Below, piece after piece: positions 1 through 8,210 of a stretch of DNA of 64,000 nt. The translations under genes were made by a program, and so were the position numbers. Each line of letters begins with the position of its first letter. The stretch's first letter is position 1. This stretch comes from Halopenitus salinus (GTDB lineage Archaea; Halobacteriota; Halobacteria; Halobacteriales; Haloferacaceae): positions 1 through 64,000 of the forward strand of contig NZ_JBHSXL010000004.1 of NCBI RefSeq assembly GCF_042662125.1, read 5' to 3'. The notes below the pieces were generated by a model that ran no database searches, was not told the DNA's origin, and was given only the letters and a program-made list of their open reading frames with translations.

Positions 1-78
1 TTGTGTCGGCTTGTTTCCGTCAACATTGTCAAGCGCCTCTTGGAGTTCTTCGACGGAGATCTCGTTGAGGTGATCCAT
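1..78 (-). CDS. Partial transposase, N-terminus (IS630-like)
   Basis: The first 26 codons of a gene reading off the left edge, starting at an ATG at 76-78 with the protein start MDHLNEISVEELQEALDNV. Haloarchaeal IS630-type transposases commonly open with this kind of sequence, followed by a helix-turn-helix that would lie outside the window. The family assignment rests on recall of that N-terminus, so it is an inference. The bases to the right (79-130) are AT-rich and probably include the promoter and element end, but I could not define a terminal repeat from one end alone. Confidence 0.6.
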   Translation of the reverse strand, partial: MDHLNEISVEELQEALDNVDGNKPTQ

Positions 79-575
79 TAGATACTATATTAATCTCTGA
101 GTAAAAAATTCTATCGGCTACTATATTTATGCATGTGATATCACACGTGTGAGCCAATCTCGGGTGTGGTATCAAACATACAACCATCGCGAGTACGAGT
201 CTATTCGAACTTCTACAACCTCGTCGGCAGCACTCGGGGATCACCGAAACGATCGGATATCGATCCAGCGGTAAAAGCAGGGTATCAATCGATGTGACGA
301 ATTCCTCGCAGAACGCCAACTCCGGGGGGAAGAACACGCTCGCCAAAATTGTAAACGAACACGCAACGGATTGCCATCGGGCGCACGGAACCATCCGGTT
401 CTATTGGAATTCTCGTCTAATGATAGATTCTGATCCGGTGGTGATCAGTACATCAGCTGTACTGAACGTTTTGGCCCATACGGGGCTTCCTCTCCCGACG
501 GTCTGTGGCGTGGATCTACAACTACCTACCTCGTCGTATCGTGTCTATTAAATCAACACCGGGATTACAACCCCT
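79..575. other. Intergenic, no convincing gene
   Basis: Short open frames exist on both strands (for example 294-551) but their translations look like neither a membrane protein nor a typical acidic haloarchaeal protein, so I do not call them. The region is AT-rich near the transposase. It contains one inverted repeat at 445-465, arms TCAGTAC and GTACTGA around a 7-base centre, about 110 bases upstream of the next gene. Whether it is functional is unknown. Confidence 0.5.
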
Positions 576-962
576 TTGAAACTTTTTGAAAAGAAGGGTG
601 AGGGACGCCCACCAGTAGATGTTCTCGGTCTTGTAGCCGTATTAGCGGTGTTCTCAGCTCTCTCATTCCTGTTTGCAGCACTATCTCAGTTATCAGGGCC
701 AGTTGTTGAAACCGGGGTCAGTCCCCAAACTGTCGCTGGTCTTCAATGGAGTGCGGTAGGGATTGTACTTAGTATACTGGCGGGGTTTGTGTATCTGCAA
801 AGGCCTATTGGCTGGTACGGAACACTCGTAGCGGCAATGGTTTGTGTGATTCGGGCTGTGAGAATATATATTCCATTTGAGGTATTGATCATCTACCTAT
901 CAGTCCCAATGGTCGTGATCACTCTTCTGTTGGTACGACGAAACATTTTCTTTGGTCGGTAG
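576..962 (+). CDS. Small four-helix membrane protein, function unknown
   Basis: A 128-residue protein with four hydrophobic segments at roughly residues 14-38, 56-75, 80-99 and 101-121 and a basic C-terminal tail (VRRNIFFGR). I do not recognise the family. The only plausible start is a TTG at 576; the next in-frame ATG lies too deep in the third helix. No partner gene overlaps it: transposon debris is on the left and a gene-poor stretch on the right. A lone hypothetical membrane protein is the safest reading. Confidence 0.6.
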   Translation: MKLFEKKGEGRPPVDVLGLVAVLAVFSALSFLFAALSQLSGPVVETGVSPQTVAGLQWSAVGIVLSILAGFVYLQRPIGWYGTLVAAMVCVIRAVRIYIPFEVLIIYLSVPMVVITLLLVRRNIFFGR

Positions 963-1290
963 GTTCGAACTCCTTAGCGACCAGTTGTTTCAGCTTATTC
1001 CATGTCTGAAGATATCCTCCATGAAGTATCGGTTAACCACTGAAGACACCCCAAGATATCGTACTTGGTACTGATCGTCGAGGTCGGTTGGACGGATATG
1101 ACGAGACGGATCGCCCCGCTCGCCGCCTACCGCCCGGCGCACCGAGGCGCTCCCAAAGTCGCGCCTCGCGTCTCTCACGACCGACCATTCCGGGCGTGCG
1201 GGCGCTCTCCGCACAGCGAGCGCCCGTTCCTAAAGTGCATGTGCCGCGAAGCAGCTGGGTGGCTGGACGCGGGCGGCGCTCAGTCGGCGA
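963..1290. other. Intergenic, nothing recognised
   Basis: GC rises sharply here compared with the preceding AT-rich gene. Open frames on both strands give arginine-rich translations typical of shadow frames in GC-rich DNA. No RNA gene, repeat or promoter stood out. It may contain the promoter of the broken OB-fold gene that follows. Confidence 0.5.
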
Positions 1291-1671
1291 GTGGCCGATG
1301 AGTTGGTGCGTGGAACGAGTTGGATGGCTGCGGTCATCTGGGTCTTCGAAGAGCTCCGGATGGGGCCGGGACGGATCGTGCCGATCGAGAAGCTCGAGGA
1401 CGTCGATCGACGAGAGGTGGCGGTTGAGGGGCGCATCGAGACGTTGTGGGAGCCGTCGAATCGGAAGATCGCGTAGGTCGGACTCATCAGTGACGACAGT
1501 GGAACGACTCGAGTGACCGTGTGGAAGGCGTCCAAGCAACCGTGGATGCGCGAGGGCGAACGAGTGCGCATCTACGGGGCGGCCCGAAACTGGTACGAGG
1601 GGCGCGTCTCACTCGCGCTGACCGGGTGGAGCACCGTCCATTTCCCCGAGCGCGATCGGTGGTGGGAGTAG
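1291..1671 (+). pseudogene. RPA-like OB-fold DNA-binding protein with an in-frame stop
   Basis: Reading from a GTG at 1291 gives 61 codons, then TAG at 1474-1476. The same frame continues for 64 more codons of clearly coding sequence to a second TAG at 1669-1671. Joined, the protein has the strands of an OB fold: VAVEGRIETLWEPSNRKIA before the stop and VGLISDDSGTTRVTVWKAS, GERVRIYGAARNWYEG, RVSLALTGWS after it, ending WW. This matches short haloarchaeal single-strand DNA-binding (RPA/SSB-like) proteins as I remember them, in which Gln commonly occupies the stop position, so a CAG to TAG change is likely. The true N-terminus is uncertain. Confidence 0.7.
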
Positions 1672-1859
1672 CCAGGTCGTCGCACCCCTTTTTGCTAATG
1701 CCGGGCGCCGACCCAAACCCCACCTCCCCACCCACCGCTCCGTGCTCGCTCCCTCCGGTCGCTGCGCGCGCAGCCACGACCTTGCTCGCAACACTCCTCA
1801 AACGTCAAAGAGCTCTAGATATGGGATTTACGCCACCGCGTCAATTGAATGTCTTCAGA

Positions 1860-2672
1860 TCAACTCCTCGTACGTTGATAACTTCGAACGAAGGCGTAAC
1901 AAAGCCCTATCACGGTTCCAACGATGAAGACTGCAGGACCGACACTTAGAGAGATCTCGGTTGGCGAGCTTGTGAAGGCGAACAGGAACGTGATCGTTTC
2001 TGGGGTGCCTATCGTGAACGATCGGATCCCGAGACGGTCCAGAACGAGCGGGCCACCGATCGCCAACAGGAGCAACAGTCCGACTGCCGCGACGGCGGCG
2101 CCGGCGAGCGCATCCCAGACGAGTGCAGTCACCGATAGCGGACGACGTCGATCACGCTCCCGACCGAGAATTCTCACTCCATCGCGGTGGTCCTCAAGCC
2201 GAACGTCGGCGGGAAAGCCCAACAACGTCAGCGTCATCCAGAGATCGACGATCGCCCCGGCAGCGTTCGCAGCCAGCGGCACGATGAGCCACTCCCACTC
2301 GAACACGAGCATGAGCGGCACGCCGATGGCGGTCATCACTACGAGCGGCGTCAACAGAACGACGATGAACTGATCGCGGGTGAACTCGTGGTCGGTCGTC
2401 GCGTACGCATACGGGAGGATGAAGTGAGCGAGGCCGACACCGTACGTCGGCTCACCGCCGTAATACCGGATTGCGAGACCGTGTAACCACTCATGAGGAA
2501 CGAGGATGACCGTCGCGAGCAGCAGGATCACCAGGAGATTCACCGCTTCGGTCCACCAGCCGACGCCGGCGGGCGCAAACTGAAACGTCACTGGCTGTCC
2601 GGTAACCGTTTCATACAGGCCGGCGAGAACGCCCACGGCGACGGCTAGCCCCAGCGTCCCGAGCGCCGTCAT
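1860..2672 (-). CDS. DUF3267-type membrane protein with HExxH motif
   Basis: A 270-residue polytopic membrane protein. The PHEWLHG sequence near residues 58-64, just after a hydrophobic segment, is the HExxH zinc-protease signature of the DUF3267 family. Further hydrophobic segments lie near residues 100-150, 190-212 and 240-262. The family resembles intramembrane metallopeptidases, but no substrate is known to me. The frame stays open about 26 codons upstream of the chosen ATG (a plausible THTDTDTETVLAELELTRG) yet contains no start codon, so an original upstream start may have been lost. Confidence 0.75.
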   Translation of the reverse strand: MTALGTLGLAVAVGVLAGLYETVTGQPVTFQFAPAGVGWWTEAVNLLVILLLATVILVPHEWLHGLAIRYYGGEPTYGVGLAHFILPYAYATTDHEFTRDQFIVVLLTPLVVMTAIGVPLMLVFEWEWLIVPLAANAAGAIVDLWMTLTLLGFPADVRLEDHRDGVRILGRERDRRRPLSVTALVWDALAGAAVAAVGLLLLLAIGGPLVLDRLGIRSFTIGTPETITFLFAFTSSPTEISLSVGPAVFIVGTVIGLCYAFVRSYQRTRS

Positions 2673-2764
2673 CTGGATCGTGAGCCCACGAGTCAGTTCG
2701 AGCTCCGCGAGGACCGTCTCCGTGTCAGTATCTGTGTGCGTTACCGTTCACCAAGGTCTATCGA

Positions 2765-2977
2765 ATGACTCTCAATGAACGGCATAACTGTACCGGACCA
2801 ACAATGTGGGCGGTTACCTGGGTGGTGATCGTTCGCTGTCTCCCAGATCGATTCGGTATCCGTCCCGATGGACCACGAGTACGCGACTGGCTAGTATGGT
2901 GGGTAATCGATATCGTGATCACTGCACTGGGGTTGCCGATCGCCCTCGAGCTACTCATTCTCCTCGGAGCGATCTGA
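2765..2977 (+). CDS. Small hypothetical membrane protein
   Basis: A 70-residue frame with a hydrophobic first part (MWAVTWVVIVRCLP), a polar loop (DRFGIRPDGPRVRD) and a strong C-terminal membrane segment (WWVIDIVITALGLPIALELLILL). The second Met, near residue 14, could be the real start. The hydrophobic pattern argues for coding, but no family is recognised and there is no overlap with neighbours. It sits between the divergent DUF3267 gene and the DUF2178 operon. Confidence 0.45.
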   Translation: MTLNERHNCTGPTMWAVTWVVIVRCLPDRFGIRPDGPRVRDWLVWWVIDIVITALGLPIALELLILLGAI

Positions 2978-3009
2978 GAGTGAGCCAGCAGGCAAAGATT
3001 CATTTGCAT

Positions 3010-3025
3010 GTAAAGTTTGCTTTAC
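3010..3025. promoter_or_regulatory. Palindromic operator at the DUF2178/XRE promoter
   Basis: A perfect inverted repeat, GTAAAG-tttg-CTTTAC, ends 8 bases before the ATG of the DUF2178 gene. A second GTAAAG half-site follows at 3027-3032, directly against the start codon. A repressor bound here would cover the transcription start of a leaderless message. The XRE-type protein encoded as the second gene of the operon is the obvious candidate regulator (inference). Confidence 0.6.
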
Positions 3026-3033
3026 TGTAAAGC

Positions 3034-3462
3034 ATGCTTGACACCATGATCCCCAACGTGGATGCTCCGGGACGGGCCCGACGCGTGTACTATGGGGTCG
3101 TATACGCTATCGTGGCTGTCTCGATCGTCGGATTACTCGCTGGAATGGGCACGGGACGCGAACTTGTCGGAACGATCGTTTATGCCGTCGGCGTATGGAT
3201 CGGCGGCGGGATCGCGTTTCTCGCACCAAAACTCACCGAGATGCCGCTTCAGGACGAGCGCGACAGTGATCTCTACAACCGTGCAAGCGGATTGACGCTC
3301 GGCGTCCTGTTCGTGGTTGGACTCTCGGTCATCCCCGCCATCTACGTACTCGAAGCTGCGGAACGTGTCGAGACGCCGCCGGAAGTGAACGGGGCGGTAC
3401 TGCTCGCTTCCGGGCTGTTCCTACTGTGGGGAGTCGCCTACGGGATCGTCAAACGACGCTGA
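3034..3462 (+). CDS. DUF2178-type membrane protein
   Basis: A 142-residue protein with four predicted helices at about residues 19-39, 44-66, 88-108 and 121-139. The architecture and partner gene match the DUF2178 family, which is usually encoded beside a small XRE regulator. That gene begins 5 bases after this stop. Its role is unknown; such pairs behave as autoregulated membrane modules in other prokaryotes. The start was chosen because the GTAAAG operator lies immediately upstream; a second Met at codon 5 is possible. Confidence 0.75.
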   Translation: MLDTMIPNVDAPGRARRVYYGVVYAIVAVSIVGLLAGMGTGRELVGTIVYAVGVWIGGGIAFLAPKLTEMPLQDERDSDLYNRASGLTLGVLFVVGLSVIPAIYVLEAAERVETPPEVNGAVLLASGLFLLWGVAYGIVKRR

Positions 3463-3467
3463 TCGCC

Positions 3468-3671
3468 ATGGAGAACGACCTTCCACGACGACGCGAGGCG
3501 GCGGGACTCAGCCAGGGCGAACTGGCTGAAGCGGTCGGCGTCACCCGCCAGACGATCAACGCCATCGAACGCGAGCGATACGACCCGTCCCTCGAACTCG
3601 CCTTCAAACTCGCAGTACATTTCGAGTGCAATATCGAGGACATCTTCCAGCCGAACGTCGACGACGAGTAG
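3468..3671 (+). CDS. XRE-family transcriptional regulator (YozG-like)
   Basis: A 67-residue single-domain DNA-binding protein. Residues 7-55 form the five-helix Cro/XRE fold; LSQGELAEAVGVTRQTINAIE is the helix-turn-helix with its recognition helix. The tail CNIEDIF is typical of the short YozG-like subgroup. It is co-transcribed with the DUF2178 gene (5-base gap) and probably represses its own operon through the palindrome at 3010-3025. The ATG at 3468 gives the normal compact length for the family. Confidence 0.88.
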   Translation: MENDLPRRREAAGLSQGELAEAVGVTRQTINAIERERYDPSLELAFKLAVHFECNIEDIFQPNVDDE

Positions 3672-3792
3672 GCGTGAGACTATTCAAAACGTGTTTTGAG
3701 TCTCCTGTACGGTTTTCACGCACGGACTCGTATATGGCCCATGTACCACCTCGAACTGTGGAGACGTGGGTTCACCGCAAGCCTCCAGATCG

Positions 3793-4239
3793 ATGTTTGA
3801 CACGCTCGCGTTCGTGTTCACTCCCGGAATCGTCGCGTCGATCCTCTGGAGTCCGATCCTGCTCATCGGCCGATTCCGTTCGTTGTTCGATCGACTGCCG
3901 CCCGCCCGATCGATGATCGCAAGTTACCTCCTCGTCGCTGTTGGGCTATCGCTCCCGTTCGTGATCGGTACCGGGTTCGTGTTTGCGACGATGAGTATGG
4001 GGGGAGCTGGGCTTTCGAATGCGCTATTGAACGTGGTCTTTTTGCTCACGATCGCATACGTGATCGTACTCCCCCTCGTCGCGGGCGTGGGGCTGCCGCG
4101 GATCGGTCTCGATTGGGACCCGGCTGACTACGGAGTCGGGACGTGGCTGTTGCTCGTCGGTGCGATGGTGTGGTACGCTGCGGTCTTCGTCATACCGTTA
4201 GCGTTCTTCGCGTTCGTCCTCGCGCTACCAACCGGGTGA
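3793..4239 (+). CDS. Hypothetical polytopic membrane protein
   Basis: From the ATG at 3793, 148 residues beginning MFDTLAFVFTPG. There are four hydrophobic segments: about residues 5-22, 40-62, 72-95 and 115-143. The family is not recognised. The frame is open further upstream, but that extension is polar and lacks a good start. It is followed by another small membrane-protein gene on the same strand about 110 bases on; they may be related accessory genes but are not visibly coupled. Confidence 0.65.
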   Translation: MFDTLAFVFTPGIVASILWSPILLIGRFRSLFDRLPPARSMIASYLLVAVGLSLPFVIGTGFVFATMSMGGAGLSNALLNVVFLLTIAYVIVLPLVAGVGLPRIGLDWDPADYGVGTWLLLVGAMVWYAAVFVIPLAFFAFVLALPTG

Positions 4240-4348
4240 AACAGCTGGGACTGTTCGGCTGACCATGAAAAGTGAACATCGCGAGTGCATTCGTTCCGAA
4301 CCTCCAGTATGAGCAATTCCTAAGTTGTTTGTAGCCATTTGCGGTTCT

Positions 4349-4585
4349 ATGGCTAATTGGTCCTCTCCAGCCCTCTCACGGTCTTGGCTTGTTACGATCG
4401 TGGTACTGTACGCGTTGCTCCTCGCGTATTCGATAGTTATCGCCGGTCGATTGTTACTCGGGGTGCTTCCCGGTCTCATCCTCCTCGTGATCTACCTTCT
4501 GTGGCGGTTCGTCATCGCCGTCGAGGCGATCGCCGACGCCCAGCAGCGGATCGCCAACCACGATGGCGAAGATGATACCGAGTGA
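4349..4585 (+). CDS. Small two-helix membrane protein
   Basis: 78 residues from the ATG at 4349 (a TTG at 4325 would add eight). Two strongly hydrophobic helices at about residues 14-31 and 35-57 are followed by an acidic tail, ADAQQRIANHDGEDDTE. This pattern, two helices plus a charged cytoplasmic tail, is common among short haloarchaeal membrane proteins with no assigned function. The 3' end faces a broken TRAM-domain gene on the other strand. Confidence 0.65.
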   Translation: MANWSSPALSRSWLVTIVVLYALLLAYSIVIAGRLLLGVLPGLILLVIYLLWRFVIAVEAIADAQQRIANHDGEDDTE

Positions 4586-4670
4586 CCATCACAAGACGTG
4601 GATTGGTACTTCGAAGGTTAGGTAAGAGTGTACAAACAATTACGTTTGCCTTCCACTGGTGATAATAACT

Positions 4671-4829
4671 CACACGCTCCACAACTTCCGCGAAGGCGAC
4701 ATTCGCACCCACATCTGTTATCTCGATAGTAACACGCTCGCTCTGTTTGGTGTCGGGAACGATAACGACAAACCCGCGTTCAACACGATTCAGTTGATAA
4801 ATATAATTGGCTACCGGTGATTTATGCAA
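4671..4829 (-). pseudogene. TRAM-domain protein remnant
   Basis: Reading leftward from an ATG at 4829, residues 16-53 are VERGFVVIVPDTKQSERVTI...VAFAEVVER, which is the second half of a TRAM domain (beta-barrel RNA-binding fold; normal pattern is GFVVFVPxxxxGExVxVxIxxVxxxFAFAEVV). The usual first half (xxVEIEDLGxxGDGIAKV) is missing and replaced by unrelated sequence. The reading frame then runs on past the domain into the 3' end of the opposite gene. I read this as a decayed gene of the small haloarchaeal TRAM family rather than a functional short protein. Confidence 0.55.
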
Positions 4830-4857
4830 AACCAGGTTATAGAACTAACTACTGAGG

Positions 4858-6633
4858 ATGGCAAAACGGCGTCAATTTCTCCGTACGACGACTGTTGGCC
4901 TCGGGTGCGTGTTGGCAGGTTGTTCTGCTATTGGTTCATCAAACAAAAATTCTGATTCGGACCAACCATCTAATCTGCAAAAGTTCGAAAATGATACGCC
5001 TAAAGACCCGGTGGTAATTGAAGCACGATTTGCCAGATCAGAGTCAACAGAGGCGGATCTCCGAGCCGCTTTGGACATCATCTCTATTCCCCCATCCGGG
5101 AAGTATGGATCTGTGAATCTGGTTCTGGACGCCGTTAGCGATTTTACTCCCTTTTCTGCTAGTGTTGATACACTCCACCACGTAGATAGCGACGGCTTCG
5201 AAGAAATTAGACAGGGTATCTGGAAGTGGAACGGGCAGTCAAACGCTCCAAACCTCACTGTGGATATTGAGATTGGTGAGCGGGCGGGGATCAATTACGG
5301 AACATACGAATCAACGGTATTTGCATCATACGGATCGCACGTTCACGGCGTACCGGCGTCTTTCAACGCACAGTATCGGCCGAACGACGAACTTGACATT
5401 CCAGATGGAGCTACCACGGATATCCCGGTAGAGATAGATATAATGTTGGAGGACCAGGGATTTGGTTCTCGTCATTCCGAGGCATTTGTTGTATTTGGAC
5501 CCCACGAACGCGTCCGACTATCTGATGATGATTTCGAATTATATACTGTTGGACTGCCAGACTTTTTCCCCGACGGACACGGCCCGGTTGCCATAGCTAG
5601 GTCACTTCATAACGTTCGCCAAACACTCCGACTAGGTGGTGGCATCAAGAAAGCACACGGTTGGACTATTCCACAGGAGAATGTAGCTGGACGCGCGTAT
5701 GGGACAGAAGATGACATCGGCGAGTTTACTGCGACGAGAGATCTTGGTACATGGTTCCATGAGTATCTACATCTCGAACAACAATTCAATCTTGGTGATG
5801 ACCTTATTTGGTTTAAAGAAGCAAGTGCGACGTATTTTGAAGAATTGGTCGGGCTTTATTTGGGATCTTTCGAGTACTCTCGATTCTATAGATTCGTTTC
5901 AAATTTTTCGTGGTCTGAAGCTGTGTCTGATATATCAGACCCAACACATGCTATGGCATACGGTGCGGGGGCACTATTAGGCGCTCTCGATGCCGAAATT
6001 AGGACAAGTAGTGGAGACACGACATTAGCCGCTGTCTTCCGATCAATGAACGATTATAATGGGACGATTAGTTACGACTTGTTTGCGGACTTCGTCGCGG
6101 AAGCCGCTGGTGAGCGACTTGATGGATGGTTAGAAGAGAACGTTTTGGAACCCGCAAGCACCTCCGTTCCGAATGATCCCAAACTATTCCTCAACCGCGA
6201 TCAGTACGATATTCCGCAAAAATATGAATTGAAAGTGGGTGAGGTCGAACACCATACCGTAGGTATTGGTGGGAATTCCGAATCTCCAACAGATTCACAA
6301 GTCAGTTGGGAATCAGAACCGTCGGAGACTGCTAAAAAAAGTCTGGCCAAACCGGTCGTTCAGTACATCAACGCGCTCGATCGGAATAATTTCGATGCAG
6401 CTACTGCTGTAACCCATAGTGAAGCCAAAACAAACTTTAAATCCACCTACAATACTGCTCGCAATGGGAAATATGTAATCCAAACTATCGATGTGGATAT
6501 ACGTAATAAACACTATGTTGTTTCATTGATGGTTGTTTTCAAAAACAAAGAATCAGATGGGTCGATTACATTTAATTGGGATATCGAGATGATGAAAGAG
6601 AATTCTCAATGGAAGCTCTACAGAATCATATAA
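4858..6633 (+). CDS. Tat lipoprotein with HExxH metallopeptidase motif
   Basis: 591 residues. It starts MAKRRQFLRTTTVGLGCVLAGC: a twin-arginine signal with lipobox LAGC, so it should be exported folded and lipid-anchored at Cys22. WFHEYLHLEQQF near residues 300-311 is an HExxH zinc site; KEASATYFEE about 20 residues later supplies the downstream Glu of a gluzincin-like protease. The last 100 residues (LAKPVVQYINALDRNNFDAAT... WKLYRII) look like an NTF2/DUF4878-type domain. The gene is much more AT-rich than its neighbours, with many AAA, TTT and ATA codons, suggesting recent transfer. The substrate is unknown; peptidase activity is inferred from the motif. Confidence 0.75.
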   Translation: MAKRRQFLRTTTVGLGCVLAGCSAIGSSNKNSDSDQPSNLQKFENDTPKDPVVIEARFARSESTEADLRAALDIISIPPSGKYGSVNLVLDAVSDFTPFSASVDTLHHVDSDGFEEIRQGIWKWNGQSNAPNLTVDIEIGERAGINYGTYESTVFASYGSHVHGVPASFNAQYRPNDELDIPDGATTDIPVEIDIMLEDQGFGSRHSEAFVVFGPHERVRLSDDDFELYTVGLPDFFPDGHGPVAIARSLHNVRQTLRLGGGIKKAHGWTIPQENVAGRAYGTEDDIGEFTATRDLGTWFHEYLHLEQQFNLGDDLIWFKEASATYFEELVGLYLGSFEYSRFYRFVSNFSWSEAVSDISDPTHAMAYGAGALLGALDAEIRTSSGDTTLAAVFRSMNDYNGTISYDLFADFVAEAAGERLDGWLEENVLEPASTSVPNDPKLFLNRDQYDIPQKYELKVGEVEHHTVGIGGNSESPTDSQVSWESEPSETAKKSLAKPVVQYINALDRNNFDAATAVTHSEAKTNFKSTYNTARNGKYVIQTIDVDIRNKHYVVSLMVVFKNKESDGSITFNWDIEMMKENSQWKLYRII

Positions 6634-6695
6634 ACACGGCTTAACTGCTACAATATTTCAACAATAATATAATATGGAGTAGTTACGGGTGAAAT

Positions 6696-7124
6696 ATGGA
6701 GAAACATCCGCAACCACAACTCGGGACAACTGGAGATGTAATCTTACACAGGATACTCGCGTTCTTTATCGACGGAATCCTCGTCGGGCTTCTCTGGGGT
6801 GGAGTCGTGTTCGTTGGGTCTGCTCTCGGCGATATTGCGTTTCTGGTACTGGCGCTACTCGGAGCGGTTGCGATTCTGATCTATGTCTTTCTTCTCGAGG
6901 GGCTCTATGGATACACCCCTGGAAAGTACTTGCTGGGATTAGTGGTAGTCAAATCCGACGGGTCGAACTGCACGATCGGTGCGTCGATCCTCCGGAATCT
7001 ACTGTGGATCGTCGATTCACTTCCGACCGCAAACATCGTTGCGATGGTGTTGATATTGTTTACGGACGACAACCAACGTGTCGGCGATCTCGTCGCGGAT
7101 ACGATCGTCGTCAAACGATATTAG
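6696..7124 (+). CDS. RDD family membrane protein
   Basis: 142 residues. HRILAFFIDGILVGLLWG at residues 18-35 carries the first-helix R and D of the RDD family, and GYTPGKYLLGLVVV plus DDNQRVGDLVADTIVVKR are the conserved loop and C-terminal signature. Three hydrophobic helices are visible. Members are membrane proteins of uncertain role, in some cases linked to ion transport. It lies 60 bases after the AT-rich lipoprotein but has normal base composition, so it is probably not part of the same transferred piece. Confidence 0.85.
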   Translation: MEKHPQPQLGTTGDVILHRILAFFIDGILVGLLWGGVVFVGSALGDIAFLVLALLGAVAILIYVFLLEGLYGYTPGKYLLGLVVVKSDGSNCTIGASILRNLLWIVDSLPTANIVAMVLILFTDDNQRVGDLVADTIVVKRY

Positions 7125-7184
7125 TCGAATCCGATCGATTTCTGGTTGACTAAATCACAAAATGACCGACAGTGAGAACCGGCT

Positions 7185-7871
7185 TCACTCTGGAAGGGGT
7201 GGCCACGTCGGTCCAACGGTTTCTTCGATCAGTTGTGTTTGTGCACGCCGGAGCCGTTCAGACACCGAAGAAGACGACACATCCAGCTCGTCGGCGATCT
7301 CCTCAAATGACGTTCGACGGGGGATATCGAAATATCCCAACTCGTACGCCGTCCGTAGCGCTTCGCGTTGACGATCTGTTAGCCCTTCTCCGGGGGATTC
7401 TGGGTCACCGCCACGAGTGAGCCGGAGCAATCGAAACCCTGCGTTTTCTCGCCAGAAGGAGGAGAACTCCTTGAAGGTGTCCCGAGTGGCGAACCAGCCG
7501 GTTTGACACCACCCGTATGACGTCACTTCGATACGCTCAATGATCGCGTCCGTTCTGGCCAATGTCTTGAGGTCCTCCAAATTCGCGATCGACTCTCCCA
7601 GTTGTTCCTCGAGACTGAGTGCCGGAATCGCCTGATACCGTCGAGTCTCATCCGCCTCTCCGATCAGCATCCAGTCCTCGACGTCGTAAGCCTCAGTGAA
7701 CGCCATCTCGATTCGACGTCGAGTACTCCCCGTCACGGTGACGAGGAACAGAGGACGATCGCCGTGATTATACTGCAGTTCCAGGGTGGCATCTACATCG
7801 CCGAGATCTCCAATAGACGACACGAGCGGAAGATCCGTACAGTGTATCTCGAATTCGGCGACGAGCCCCAT
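7185..7871 (-). CDS. Bat-type HTH transcriptional regulator
   Basis: 228 residues. The C-terminal part LTDRQREALRTAYELGYFD followed by FEEIADELDVSSSSVSERLRR (about residues 163-217) is the HTH_10 domain of the bacterio-opsin activator family. The preceding 150 residues form the ligand-sensing-like N-terminal domain typical of these one-component regulators. The target is unknown. A 65-codon frame lies 27 bases upstream on the same strand and might be co-transcribed. The gene is convergent with the RDD protein. Confidence 0.88.
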   Translation of the reverse strand: MGLVAEFEIHCTDLPLVSSIGDLGDVDATLELQYNHGDRPLFLVTVTGSTRRRIEMAFTEAYDVEDWMLIGEADETRRYQAIPALSLEEQLGESIANLEDLKTLARTDAIIERIEVTSYGWCQTGWFATRDTFKEFSSFWRENAGFRLLRLTRGGDPESPGEGLTDRQREALRTAYELGYFDIPRRTSFEEIADELDVSSSSVSERLRRAQTQLIEETVGPTWPPLPE

Positions 7872-7898
7872 CGATCACTCACCAATCAACACGATTAG

Positions 7899-8096
7899 TC
7901 ACTCGTTAGGGCTTCTTTCGGAGTGCTCTCGTTCATTCGCTCCTCGTTCGTCCTTTGTGTCGGCAAGGAGTCGGTCAGCGCTCGCCGATCGTCGGTGTTG
8001 TGGTGAGACGATCGCCTCTCCGGATCCCTCGATGCGGTCTTCGGGATCCCCCACCGAAAACCGATCACGGAGGTGAGAGAGAAGACATCGAATCAT
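7899..8096 (-). CDS. Possible small hypothetical protein
   Basis: A 65-residue frame, MIRCLLSHLRDRFSVGDPED..., charged and without a recognised motif, directly upstream of the Bat-type regulator on the same strand. A TATA-like TTTAAATA at 8149-8157 could serve either this strand or the hydrolase on the other. It is a weak call, made only because of its position. Confidence 0.25.
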   Translation of the reverse strand: MIRCLLSHLRDRFSVGDPEDRIEGSGEAIVSPQHRRSASADRLLADTKDERGANEREHSERSPNE

Positions 8097-8210
8097 CGTC
8101 CGATCGAGTGTTCGAGGTGTGGGCTCTTCAGCGTTTGGCGGCGTCCGATATTTAAACGCCCGGATGGCTGAGAGAACGAGTTACCGCGTCGTCGATCGAA
8201 CGACAAATGC

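Noticed and set aside
294..551. 85-codon frame after the partial transposase
   Set aside because: No family, no hydrophobic pattern and unusual composition for a haloarchaeal protein. The opposite strand also has an equally weak frame.
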